The notes under the pieces: model-generated
What the model was told of the DNA's origin: nothing
What the model saw: the letters and a program-made list of their open reading frames with translations, nothing else
Database searches by the model: none
Made by a program: the position numbers and the translations under genes
In this document: in pieces, positions 26,201 through 50,000 of the stretch
Layout: each line of letters begins with the position of its first letter
Numbering within the stretch: position 1 is the first letter of the stretch
Assembly: GCA_030267565.1 (NCBI GenBank)
Contig: BRXU01000016.1
Span: 994,501 to 1,058,500 of the forward strand
Source of the DNA: Pleodorina starrii
Taxonomy: Eukaryota; Chlorophyta; Chlorophyceae; Chlamydomonadales; Volvocaceae
Length of the DNA: 64,000 nt
Direction of reading: 5' to 3'

Positions 26201-29200
26201 ACTGCTGTCACTGCTATCACCGTTGCTGTCGCTCTTGTTGTTGTTGTTGCTGCTGCTGCTGCTGGTGAGCAGCTGCCGCTGGCCCCCCTTCACTGATGAT
26301 GCACCTTTCTTTGGCAGCGTGTAGGGGTAGGCGAAGGAGGGCAGCAGGGCCCTCAGGGGTATGGGTGTGCCGTCAGCGATATCGGGTACCCCCGCACCGC
26401 TGAGCTCCATGACCGTGGCGGCAATGTCCACCATGTTGCCCTGGGGGAGGAGGAGGAGGAGGAGGAGGTGATGGCGGCGGCGGAGGACGACGTGGAGGAG
26501 GAAGCGGGGAGAATAGGCAAAGCTAAGGAGCTTAGGAGAGTCGTGAGGGGGGTTAGTGTCGACACGCCATGGGGTTTGGTACTTGGGTCGGGTTGGGTCA
26601 TGGCCCCGCAGACAAGCCAGCCCCCGTAACCAACCTTACCTAGCACCCAGCACCCTTACCTAGCACCCAGCACCTAAACCCCTCACAGCACCCATACCCC
26701 TCACAGCATCTAAACCCCTCACGCACCTGCCAGTCGGACACATACCCGGAGGGGATACCGGGACCTGCAGGTCCGGGTGCAGGTCAGGGTGCGGGTCAGG
26801 GACCCCGGTGGGGCAGATGGGAATTAAGGATAACCTGAGAACAAAGGACAACCACACTCGCACATGTAACACCCCCCACTCACACCCTCACACGTGGAGC
26901 CCCTCCTCCTTCCCACGTCCCACCTCGTATGTAGAAGGGCACCCGCACCACCTCCTCCCAGTGGAATTGCTTGCCGCTGCTCTGCGCGTGGTTGCCCAGT
27001 TGGAAACCGTTGTCGCTGGTGAAGATGAGGTACGTGTTGGACAGCTGGCCCAGGGAGGACAGCGTGGAGACTGCGGAGGGGGGGAGGGAGGGAGGGGAGG
27101 AGGAAATGAAACGTGGGAGAGCGGAGAGGGAGCGCGCGGGCACATGCAAGTTCTCCGGGTTGCGTCGTCGTCCGGGGCTACACGCAGGTGATAACCCAGA
27201 ACTTGTCTTGGGCGGGTTTGCTGTCTGAGTACATCTCTGGCAAACACGGCAGCTACAGCCACAGCTAGGTCCACAGCGGATGCCGTACCCCGTACTTCGT
27301 GTGTCAATATCTAACCCCGATATCGCGGCGGAGTGCACAATCAAGTGGTAGAGCTCGATGAGGAGGGCGGCACGCACGCACACACACAACGCACCCAGTC
27401 GGTCAATCATCTCGTCCACCGCCTTCAACGCCTGCAGTCGCGCCACGTAGTGCTTCTGCACGCCGGCGGTGCTGCCGTTCAGCTCATCCCGAATTCCCAG
27501 CTCGGGCGGCGGCGGGATGTTGAAGTTGGGGCTCATGGGCAGCAACGCGTCGGAGAAGAGGTACCGGTGGCGCCTCGCGGGTACCGGAAACGCGCACTTG
27601 CCCTGGCTGTTGACCGAGTCGCACTGCGTGTGTGGCGCGATGGGGGTGACCTGCAGGTAGAAGGGCCGGTAGTTGGCGGCGCCCTTGGCCATGCCGGCGG
27701 CGACGGCCTCCCGGATGTACTGGTCGGCCTTGTCGGAGATGACGTCGGTGCTGTACGACTTGTCCATGACCTGTGTATGTACGACAGACAATCAGGGCGG
27801 TTTTTAGATGCGCATGATGGCACAGTACAGCAGGCCAGGGGTCCAAACCCAACCCAACCCAACGCCCCACCTGCACCGGGCCACAGTTTCTGCTGAACGC
27901 CGGAGTGTTGTAGATGTAAGTGTACGGCTCCACGAGCGCATCCCACGTGTCCCAGCCCTTGGGGCACCTAGGGCTCCGGACAGGCCAGCAGGTGGCATTG
28001 TTGCAGTCGTCGGAGATTCCAGCAACAGTGTGCGAGATCCTCACATATCAACAGCATCAATCAGCAAAGCTACAGGAAGCCAAAGGAAGCCGGGATGCCG
28101 CCTCGAGGTACGAGGGGCGTGAAGCACGCCGATCGCCGATGGTCGCTAGATGGTCGCTCCCTTACCACCCTCCCCATACCAGGCATCTCCTTTGCGAGAT
28201 TCCTCAACAATCCACATTCCGCAATGTTTAGCTTAGCTATGTTCGTGTTCTCACTATTGCTGCCGGGCGGGTGTCCTGCTGACCTCTCGACTTATCACCC
28301 CCGTCCGGCTGCCACCCACCTGAAGCGTGGGTCGGTTGGGTCCATTGCGTTTAGGAACTTGCCCACGTGCATGGTGCGGTATCCCGCCCGCTGCAGCCAG
28401 GTCGGCAGGTAGTCCTCGTCCAGCTTCTGGGACATGAACTTCCAGAAACTGCCTGCGGGGGCGTCATGGCAGGGATGACGCAAAGGGTCTCAGATTGGCA
28501 TGGACCCGTTCGCTTACTCACTACACCGACCCCCTTTCCGCCCCTGTTGCCGCCGTGTCCCCAACACCCCAAGGGCCTCTCCCTGCCCCGCCCCCTAGCC
28601 CGCCACCTCACCGTGCGGCTCAATGTTGCTGGTCACGTTGTTGTTGTGCGTGTACCGCCCCGTCATGAGAATGGTTCGCGAGGGGCAGCAGGCGGCGGTG
28701 GAGATGAGGAAGTTGCGCAGCTGCAGCCCCTGCTCCACAATGTGCTGGTTGAGGGCCGGCATGTAGGCGGGGTGGGTGGAGTTGAACATGTAGTCCTGGT
28801 CATCCTGAGAGGAACAGCGGTGGGGTGTTGGGAGAACAGATAGAAAGCCTTGGGTGAGATGGGTGAAGAACCGAGAGGAAATCCACAGGAAAGGCGGAGG
28901 GGAGAGGGGCGGCCGTGATGGTGGGCGAAAGGCGGGAGAAGAAGAGCGCAGGGATGTGTACGGCAGCAGTGCTTTGATAACAGAGTCGGCGGCCCGCACA
29001 AGCGACAGCGCCTGCGTCTCAGGGCGTGAGTGCGGAACGAGACAGCGTGAGGAGCTAGAAATGGGGGGGGCGTGGTTGCTACCGTCCTAGCCCGCCTGGC
29101 TGTCAGGTGCCTTCGGCGCTAAAATGAAGTTGGCAGAGAGACGGCGACGTGCTGTCAGTGAGCAACCACGTGCCATCGGTAATTTAACCGTCAAACATTA

Positions 29201-29610
29201 TCTTCATAAACCCAAAGCCGCATCAATTCCTGAAAAAGCGTGGATTCCGAATTGTGGGTAAATTTTACCTTTAGTCCCGCCGAGTACTAAGCGATCAACA
29301 ACACATAGACGGATGCGATAATAATATTCATATAATGTAATGTGCCCGGGCATCACCGATGTTTAATTTTACCCAAGTGAAGGCCCGACGTGGCGACGAC
29401 GGTTCAGGACGGTTCGGCTTTTTGCACGACCGCGCGGTTACACTGCTAATTAGAAGAGTTAATTACTTCGTTAGTACATACCGTGACGATGACGAGGAAA
29501 TTGGGGCGTGGAAATGGCTGGGCGAGCCCGCACCCAGCTAAATACAGTAATGCGAATAATACAGTACGCGGTCGCCCGTTCGCGCCTCGGAAGGCTGGTG
29601 TTTCCAGCAT
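20203..29610 (-). CDS. ARS: Arylsulfatase B with long Ser-Pro rod and two modules inserted in its C-terminal subdomain
   Basis: Same architecture as A. Exons: 29610-29482, 28804-28612, 28452-28320, 27967-27871, 27770-27395, 27070-26924, 26764-26727, 26440-26007, 25677-25027, 24602-24431, 24188-23713, 23109-22929, 22596-20203; 5421 bases, 1806 residues. Exon 1 gives a signal peptide ([15 protein letters not shown]) and [11 protein letters not shown]; its ATG lies at 29608-29610. Catalytic DDQD, CCPSR, the GKF lysine, the His of IAPHTQCD, and DNG are all present. After VRICTN the insert of about 1130 residues holds M1, M2 and a final Pro-rich rod of about 620 residues made largely of 10-residue Ser/Pro units, all in one 2394-base exon. 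The core resumes at [13 protein letters not shown] and ends in a basic PPPKRK tail. Hydroxyproline O-glycosylation is expected from family knowledge of volvocine Ser-Pro rods. Exons 2-4, 6 and 7 have the same lengths as in A and C. Confidence 0.9.
21190..21745 (-). repeat. 30-bp coding repeat array in the rod of sulfatase B
   Basis: About 18 copies of a 30-base unit encode 10-residue blocks of the form [10 protein letters not shown] with variants (SP/PL, ST, SN in place of SS). The variants recur in an order that suggests duplication of pairs of units. Flanking codons on both sides are also Pro/Ser-rich. Confidence 0.9.
22500..23745 (-). other. Module M2 of sulfatase B (exons 11-13)
   Basis: [37 protein letters not shown], then [17 protein letters not shown]. 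The two introns sit where they do in the other split modules. Confidence 0.7.
24100..25075 (-). other. Module M1 of sulfatase B (exons 9-11)
   Basis: [27 protein letters not shown] and DFGAA followed by LPYRNLYGI. Nearly identical to M1 of A and C over its middle exon (24602-24431, 172 bases as in A). Confidence 0.7.
24630..24670. repeat. GGTT-type tetranucleotide tract in an intron of sulfatase B
   Basis: Short run of GGTT with GATT and AGTT variants in the intron between exons 9 and 10. Confidence 0.7.
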
Positions 29611-31874
29611 CTTAGACAATCTAGAAGGTTAATGCACCGGAAGCATTATGGTGCACGGGGAGTGTGATAGTGTGACCTTACAACAGTGGCGACGGGCGAG
29701 CGTGACGAGCGTAACGCAAATCCTTACAACTGTGGCGATATGCGCAGCATCTACGCGTGGCCCTCCGTTCCATCAGGGCCCGTCTAGTGTTGCAGCTGAT
29801 ACCATCTGCGCCTGCCCACCGCGGCGGCGGTGGTGGCGGCGCAGGGGTTAAGTAGATAAGCGGGGCGGGGAATGGGGGAGGCTCGCTGCTCTGAGCAATC
29901 CGAATCTACCGTCCTACCTACCTACTGACGACCGCCGAAGGGATGTCAGAGTGTTAGTTCGGGCAGCGGCGACCGATGGCCTCGATCGCCCCTCCCGCCT
30001 CCTGACTCGTGAGTCGTGAGCCCGCCCACGCATGGACCCGTGGGTCACAGCGCCTTCCGGCGTCCAAGCGAATGACCCTGCCCCGCTGCCCGTCCTGTAA
30101 ACCCAGCGAGCATCTGTGCTGTGCTTCAAGAGAGAGTACACACATGCATGTTGTCTTGCTGTGCGTGAGAAGAAGGATCTGGACTCATAGATTTTGATTA
30201 CAAGACATCAGCCGGCACTGCGGGGGAGGCAGACCCAGGCATCCTGTGTTCCTGTCCAAGCTATGTACCTGTACGGGCGGTGCCTCCTACCGTACAAGCC
30301 TAGCGGCTACAAACAAGCCCTTGGGGAGGACGACGCCGACCACCGATCACCCAGTGCTGCCTGACTGCCCGCCCTCGCATTCGCATTCGGTCGCGGGCTC
30401 TACGGCCCTCACCTAATTCCCCCAACCTCCTGCTCCCTCGGTCCACATCCTCTTTTGTCCCGCTAATAAAAGTTGCGCGTCTTATGGTACTACTAAGCCC
30501 TCCCTCTTATAAACACCACCGCGCACAAAAAAACGTTTCGCCGACAGGATATGTCCCAAGCCCGGCCTACCATTAATTGGGATGCGCCTTTAAATGTTGA
30601 ATGTACGACACAGTACGACAAATAAAACGACTAAGACAGGGCTCTGGCGGCTCGCCCTGGCCCTGGCGACCGGGGTTCTCGCAATCGCCCCCGCCGTACG
30701 ACAAACCCTAGGCACGCAGCAAAGCAACCGAAGAACCCTCAGAGACGCCGCTGCGGTAGCCGCAACTCGGACAAGGCGCATTTCGGCGACCGCGGCAAAG
30801 CAAAAACAGCAGGCGCCCGGGCTCCCTCTCGCGGCGATCTTACACGCAGCATGCTTGCTGCGGGAGCACGCAGAGCGCGGCGGAAGGGAAAACGCAACCC
30901 AACAAAACACACGCACGCACACGCGCACGCACGTACACACGCACGCCAGCATCGGGGCGACAGAGCGACCGCGCCGAGCAAACATTTCGCAGCAGCGGGG
31001 GGTCACTTCGCAGCGCTTTGGCGCCTCCGGTCCCGACCGACCCAGCCGGCAGCCGACCCGGTGCCAAATGTAAGCACATGCTTTCCAACCTGGATTCGAT
31101 ATGCACCAAGGGGAGATCCTCCACAGTCCCATCCGCTGTAAAATCAAGTCATTCAGGCTCCGACTCGCGGCACGATTCTACCGGACGGGTGTCAATGTCC
31201 TGCCCTGCCCTGATAAGGTCACGAAAGGCGCAACGTATAACTAGTCTAAGAAAGATAACCGACCGACCGGAACCCATCGACCCGAATCCACCCACCCACC
31301 CAACCAACCGCACACCGATCCCAAATTCCCAATCCTGGCTAGATCCTGGACTTCCTGGGGGGGCCCAGCGCCCACCAACTCCAGGGAGGCACCCTCCGCA
31401 ACCCCCACACCTCTGACCTCGCCCCTCCCGCAACTTTGCACCTCTCACCTCTCACCTCTCTGTCTCACCCTAACTTGCGCTCCCCCGTATGTCGTGCGTC
31501 CATGCACCCGTCCCCCTTCCTCCTTGCCTGGGGATGGCTGTACCCGGGAGAGTAGCCTTGCCTGGACGGGCCCCAAAGACCCGCATCATGAATATATACG
31601 GTTGAGCAGACCCAAACTCAAACACCAAACATATGTCTTCATACCGGCTCCACATCCATGCGTCGGTTCGCCTCCTATGCACGTTCTCTGTCCTTGTCCT
31701 GGTGCAGCGCCAAAAGAACCGTGGGCAGCAGCACCGGCACCCGCCTCCGGCTAGCGACAACTGACCCACGGGTCAGAGCGACTACAACTGACCCACGGGT
31801 CAGAGCGACTGCTGCAACTGACCCACGGGTCGGTCTGGTCGGTCGGGGCAGGGTCACGCAGCAGCTCTCCCTGC
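29611..31874. other. Intergenic: upstream of sulfatase B and 3' flank of sulfatase C
   Basis: No recognised gene. Holds an ATG ORF at 30594-31073 (+) with no family match, a CGCACA-rich tract near 30907-30945, a minus-strand TGTAA (TTACA at 30840-30844), and three near-tandem copies of an ACTGACCCACGGGTC motif at 31758-31832. Confidence 0.4.
31758..31832. repeat. Three copies of an ACTGACCCACGGGTC unit 3' of sulfatase C
   Basis: Three imperfectly palindromic units spaced about 25-28 bases. Related GACCC...GGGTC sequences also occur near 5755 and 30036. Confidence 0.6.
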
Positions 31875-43502
<11,628 letters not shown>

Positions 43503-44442
43503 CTGTCTACACTGGAACGAGGTATTGTGGTTGGGTCGCCCGAAGCGCCGCGCACTTGCTTGGGCACCTATGGCCTGCACCGGTCGCCCTGCCCGGCAGC
43601 ATCCATGTGCCCTACTTAATACCCACATACAACGAAAGAGAAGGTCATTAATCTCAGCTATTGAGCGAACACATGTGTGATGTTTGAAAGCAGCAGTGCC
43701 AGCGTCGAGAGTTGTAGCACTCCTGGGCTGTATGATATTTAATTTGAACAAATTAAAGATACCCGTAAAAAAAATACCTACGAACCAAATTTCTGGGCTG
43801 TTATTGAATCATTTGTAGTTAAGGTGTAGCTTCCTTGACACTCATTTGGTGGGCGGTTCCGTACGGCTGAACGGAGGGAAACATCCAGGAAAAAATAACC
43901 AGAATATAATTACTTTGAATGTGCTAATGTCCAGTGGAACTGTTGTAGGCGGGTCGGCTGGCAGAAGACGGGTCGGCTAGTCGTTCACTGGGGTCTGGAG
44001 GTCTATCGCAAAGGGTACGGGTCATTGATAGTGTGCACATGTTTCGTCGGAAGAAATCATTAAACCGTAACAAGTGAAGATACGTTATTCTATTTTTGCT
44101 TTGTGTGCACTCGGAACTGTCGTTGGGCCTGGGTAACAAAGGCTTTCTGCGGTCTGTCTGGTAGCAATTGGTTCGTAATTAAACATGCACATCCGGTGCC
44201 TCAAGGTACAGCTACAACGAGCAGAATTATTATTGTTAGGGAGAGAAGGGTTGCCTACGGCCGCCCTGCCAGGCCCGGCAACTGTTGCAAAGCCGTCGTG
44301 GCACGCTGGACGCCCGAACCATGATTGAGCTAATGTCTTCGCTTCTGAACGCCAGTTGTTCTTGAGCGGCATGTAGGTTGCTTGTGAAAGCTAAGGGCCT
44401 GGCTCGACGGACCGTACTACCGTAACGAGACAGTCTCAACTC

Positions 44443-44613
44443 TCAAGGGAAGCAGAATCGCCGCTTCAACTGCGCACCAAATGTACCACATTGAGAATTG
44501 TCAGCACTTATTGCAAAGAATAACTTGGTGGTATTGGCTACGTTACACGGGTCTTCCGCTACCATCGCGAAGCAATTGGTGCGGCAGTAACCGCTCCTCG
44601 AGGTGGCTGTCAA
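44443..44613 (-). pseudogene. Possible pherophorin-domain fragment
   Basis: The frame reads YCRTNCFAM...DPC...KLFFAI...QCGTFGAQLK and then stops. The Cys-Phe start, the second Cys, and the Lys-Leu-x-Phe-x-Ile...Cys...Phe-Gly-Ala order resemble the C-terminal half of a pherophorin domain, but the usual CC pair is missing and no companion exons were found. A chance match is quite possible. Confidence 0.2.
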
Positions 44614-45600
44614 CTGCCGCGTTCCGTGTGATGTGAAATCATGGAATGGAGGACGAGACGGAATATACAGTGGCCAGCAGGCCTTGATGGTTGGGCGGGG
44701 AAAGCAGCCCCGGGTACTAGCGCGAGAAAGTAACAACGCACGACGGCGGCTGCCTGCGAGTTGATAACGGCCGCAACAAGTACGGCACCGCTGAACCGTC
44801 TGACGAGAAAACAAACACCAACTCGGTGCTCCGCAGACGCGCTGTTCGACTCTCGTACTTCGTCGCCCGTACCGCTCGACCCCTGCTGAGCCAACAACCC
44901 CCCGTCGAAGGTGGCCTCCCACAACAAGTACCGTACGCTTGCCTCCCCTTGCGCAACAAACCGCAATTCGGGAGGGAAACCCAAAATAACAAAAGGAGCC
45001 TGCTGCGGTACGGCAAAGCAAGAAGCCCCACACCCGTTCACAAACCTTGGGCACGCACGCACCCCACCAACTGTCGTCCCCCGCTTCCCCGCGCTTGGGA
45101 AGGTAGAACTAGAGAAAGGGGGTAAGGAAACCGCCGCTATGTCACGCCTGCCGGCCGAAGCGCGCCCGAACCGCGAACCCGCTTGCTGGTTGCTATTCTC
45201 CGTGCAGGCCAGCGGCCGCCAGCGCTCTGCCCAGCTGCCTACTGCCCCGATCATTACCGGTAGTCAGCGGCAGAGCACACCCCCTTGATTACCCAGTCGT
45301 AACCGTCTACATGCAGCCCAGGCACTGCCACACGCAGCGCTCCCGAGTTACCGACCGCGCTTACTGTACACTTTGACAGCACCTGACTTCCAGCGGCCGT
45401 GCCCCTTGATCTCCTCCTTAGTCCTCACTGAAGCCTGCGTTGGCGGCGGCCCTCGCCCTCCTCCCCCTTTCCGCAGGCTGAGTGATGAGCTGATGACCTT
45501 TCCCCACGGACCGGGCAGCCCAGCGGCCTGCCACCTGAGTGGCCCGAGTGCTGTGGGTTGCAGGCCCCGAGCGAGTCTGTGCGCCCGTGAAGCACGGCCG

Positions 45601-45702
45601 CACTGCATGCCTTCATGCCTCACCGCCGCATGCGGCCGCACTGCCTTCATGCCTTCATGCCTCACCGCCGCATGCGGCCGCACTGCCTACAAGCCTTCAT
45701 GC
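45601..45702. repeat. Tandem repeat of about 42 bp (two and a half copies)
   Basis: Units 45601-45638, 45639-45680 and a partial 45681-45702. Each full unit contains CTTCATGCC and GCATGCGGCCGC. Confidence 0.75.
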
Positions 45703-47046
45703 GGGCAACCCACATCGCGGGTGCCCCCCCCCCGCAGAGCCGCACCTCGACTGTCAAGGAGTGGAATGGAATGGCCTTTAAGTTGACAGGGCCAAGCCCC
45801 CGGTGGCACACAGCCCCAACCAAAGCTCCGCAGCTCCGCACCTACCGGTGGTGCGGACTGCGCCGTTAGGGGATCCTTTGGGGTCTGTCCACTGAAAGGT
45901 ACGAGTACGAGTACCGGTACGGCTCATTCACATCGTTTCTTTTTTGTGTATGTTACATGGTTGGAGGTGCGCTCCTGTCCTCAGGCGCCCGCTGCATCTG
46001 GGTTGCGGTGAGCCTCCGCGCGTCCGCGGTTTGCGGCATCCACCCTCATCCACGTTGGCGAGCGACCCGGCCGGGGAGCATGGCATGGCATGGGGGCCAC
46101 AGCGAAGCCGGGGGGTATTGCGGGCCGCTCGTTGCCGCGCTGACCGGCGTACGGCAGTTCGTCTTCCCCGCCGTACACACCCGCCAACTGTGCTCAGCTT
46201 CCGCTGTGGGCGCGTGTGGACACGTCACTCGCCTTCCCTGTCCCCTGCGCCCTGTCGGCGGCACGGCGGGCTGCACGTAAGGGCACATGAGGGTGTATGG
46301 GGATCCCTGGAGTCGAGCCCGTCAAGTCGCGTTGCACTGCAGGTCAAAGCTAGCCCTGCCGGCCCAAGTGCCGTACGGTCATGGGACCGGTCATCAGTCG
46401 TCGTTGGGCACTTGGCAGTCAGGAATGCCGAGACCGTCAGGAATTGGGTCGCTTGGTCGTTGCGCAACTGAGATAACGCTTACGAAAAGGTTGGGTTGAT
46501 GGCAGGCTGATGGCAGGGCTTTTTCGCAAGTTGGACCTTGGACGGAGGCGCTAGATCGGGTCTGAAGGCGGAATGGGTTTGAGAGGCCAAAGTTTCGCTG
46601 GGAAGGTGCTTGTGCTGTTGACTGCACAGGTGGGAGCACACCGCGGCACCGAGCTGGCCGCCGCCTGGACCGGCTCATCGCCGGCATTATGGCACAGTCA
46701 CACATGCATGGTTCGCAGTTATTTAACGATGGATGAAGTGGAGGAGACGCAGGTTGGCGGTGCAGGCTGGCTGGGAGGGTCACGGAGGGTCATGGGTTCG
46801 CTCCGAAAGGCGGTCCGACCCTCCGACCCCGTCACAGGTTCACTCCCGGGCCTTCAAGAGGCCGGCCCGGACAAGCTTTGGAGACGAGACGTGTGATACA
46901 TTTCAAGTTTCAGTGGATCGTTTCTGTTTCCGCAATGGCGCTGTTCGGTCCGGCTGATTAGATCTTGAAGGCATTTGACAGGCTCCATACTGGTGGTCGC
47001 ATTCGTGTCGGCATAGCTTAACTGCTTGAGAGATACACGACCATTC

Positions 47047-50000
47047 ATGATGATGGACGCCGTGGCTCAAATCAGCCAAGCCGATGCGGCCAAGGCCGGG
47101 ACTCTCGCAAACTTGAAGGATTTTGTGGTGCGCGCCGCTTGCGTCGTTCAGGGCATACGCGGATACGCGGCGGGATGTCGTGGAGAGACTCATCCGAGTT
47201 TGTTGGCTGTGAGCTTAGCGAGGACATCCCGCCATCCACAGCCCCACATAACGGGAGCGTCAGTTTTTTCGTGTTTCGCTCAATTTGTTTCGTATCGGAC
47301 ACTTGTTCACAAAGAAAATTTAACCATAAGCAATGCTGCCAAGTAGACGAGTCGGTGTTGTTCAACGGCTTTGCGCTAGCTCAGTGTACCTCAGTGGTGT
47401 CGGGGCAGACTCCCAACATGCCACTTCTCCTGCCGCAAACGCCAATTGGCACTTCCGCCTACCAACCGACAAAAGCCTCCAAACACCCTTCGTCACGCCC
47501 TGGCCCGCTCTGACCCCTGCCCCATTGCGCAGCACACGGAGGTTCTTTTCGATGACCCCATGACGAAGTTCACGGCGCTTCTCGGCAGGTGACTAAATGA
47601 ACCGTTCTATAGCACACCCAATCAAAGACTTGTGCACTTCACGGCCGATTGAGTTGACGGTTGAAACCACGGTTGGTGGTTGCGCTCACGCGATGACTGT
47701 GACACAGTGGTTTCAGCTGTTCTGCGGCTTTGCGACTTGACAGCACGTACAGCCAAGAGCACCGTACTTGTACGGCATTAAAAATCGACACCTACGGAAT
47801 ATGTAGCCCGGTACGGACCTCACAGCCCCGTTACAAATACAAACCCTTACTCCAGCATGACGCGCCGCCTTGTCGCGGTCATGTCAGCGCCTTTCGGTCT
47901 TTGACAGCCCCGACGTCATCAGCCGCCCTGGCCCTGGCCCTGGCCCTGGCTCGCACGCCTACGTCGCACGCACGCACGCGCGCACGTGCGCTTCCGTGCC
48001 CCTTCCGCCCCACCCCATCCCCGCCCCCAACAGGGCTCAACAGTGATTTAGTGTTGTATAAATGAGCATATCACTCCCTGACCCCCGCCCCCGCCCCCGC
48101 CCCCGCTCCCGTCCGTCCGCAGGTTCAAAGGCCGCGAGGACGCTGCGGTGCTGCTGCTGTCCCGCAAGCCCTTCGACAAGGCCAATCTGGGGGAGCTGGT
48201 GGGCGAGGGGCTGACACTGGCACCCGACTTTGTGAACGACATCTACTCCAAGGTACGGCACGATACGGCAGGGTACGGCAGGGTACGGCAGCCACACATC
48301 CCGATGTGGTTATGTGCGCCGCTGCAGGCAGGCAAGGCAGGCACGCTCTCTCGACAGACATTCACGCATCGGCCGCCTTCGTACTGTGACTGGAGAGAGC
48401 TGCGTCGCCCTGGGAGCTGGGGCTGTGGCCATGGCCCCTGCCGTCCAACCGCCCCTCCTAAAAAAACCCAAAACCTCAAAACCCTTAGCCCCGAAACCCC
48501 CTAAATTGAAGGCCCCAAAGCCGCTTGGATTTTCCCTGATTGAGGTTCTGGGAACCTTAATTAGGGAAAAGCTAAGCGGGTCGCCGCTAAGTCGCTGCCC
48601 GATGCACTAACCAACCAACCAACTAACGAGACGTACGAAACGTTTTGATCCTTTTTTCCGCGACGGCCCGCCGTGCTCGTCCAGTACGTCGGCCGGCCGC
48701 CTCCGGAGCACTCGGCCATCACCGTGGACCTCATCTACCCCGCCACGGAGAAGCACGTGAACAAGTACCGCCAGCAGCGGCGAAGCATGGTGCGACGGCG
48801 GGGGTAATAAGAACGGCCGGCGGGGGGCGGGAGGGGGGGCGCTTGGATGGGGCGCTTGGATGGGGGGTATGGGATGGGAGGGGGGAGGCGCGGCGGCTTG
48901 GGGGTGCCGCATGAGGTTTGGGGGTGCCGTACTTGGGAGGTACTGCGACTGGCGGGTGGTGGCCGCAAGTCGTTGGTGGCAGTTGGTGTGATTAGGGGGA
49001 GTTGGGGAGGGCGCCAGCCGTCTGCCCCTTTCCTGGTTGAGCCTCCGGCGCCCCTAAAGAAACTCCTCCCCTCCCGCGCCCCAACGTCCCTCCCACCCCG
49101 GCTGCCCTCCAGGTGAGGGAGACCCCCGAGATGTACGAGCACATCGTGCTGCCGTACATCCAGTCCATCCCGCCCGCCCGCCTTCAGTGGGTCTACAACG
49201 TCCTGGAGAAGAAGGTACGGCAGCTCGTGCTGCTCGACGCTACTAATTTTACTGATGAACCGCCAGCTCAGAAAATAGAACAAGATGCTAAAAATGGAGG
49301 CTTGCTAAATTTAAATCTGATTCATCAGAAGCCGCAAAATGTTTACTCTCGCAGCTGCCATCTTCAGTTTTTAATCCGCTGCCGCTGCCGCTGCCACCGG
49401 CGCCGGCTCCCTCCCTGGCCCACCCCCGCACCCCGCCCCACAGAAAGAGGTGGAGCGGCTGATCTTTGAGGACCCCGACCCGGAGCTGGGGTTCATGCTC
49501 CACCCGGACTTCAAGTGGGTGAGTGCCGTACCGTCGTACTGAGGGGAAGGCGAAGCACGTGTCCACGTTGCACGTCCTACGGCATGATACCTCCCACACC
49601 CTCCGGGGGGGTGGTAAAACAAAGATACCGCAGCGGGGAGGTGGGGTGGCTCGGGCGCATTACCGTATGTGCTTGCGGGGTGGGTGGGGGGGGAGGGCGT
49701 GGGGGTTTGGAGGACGCCTCTTTTCTGGCCCCCCGCAGTGCCCACCACCCTCCACCACCCACACGCTGTAGTACGAGCGGATGCCTCTTCTTCGGCCGTG
49801 CTACGTAACATATACGGCAACGCAGTTTGCTGCCGTACACAATCTCCCTTTCCGTCGCAGCAGCTGCCGCCGGAAACCCGCCCGCCCCCCTGCGGAAAGC
49901 CCGTGCTAGCCCCCCAAAAAAACACCGAGAGGCGCAGACGCAGATTGCGCGTGTCGTACGTATCTCGTGCCCATGTCGTACAGGACCAGAAGCAGGTGGA

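Larger units (their letters stand above)
43503..47046. other. Divergent intergenic region between sulfatase C and DcpS
   Basis: Should contain the promoters of both genes; AT-richer at about 43700-44100. Apart from a possible pherophorin-type fragment at 44443 and a small tandem repeat at 45601, I see no gene. Confidence 0.4.

Noticed and set aside
30594..31073. 159-residue + strand ORF between sulfatases B and C
   Set aside because: Low-complexity Arg/Thr/Ala composition, contains a simple CA-rich tract, and shows no family or splice evidence.
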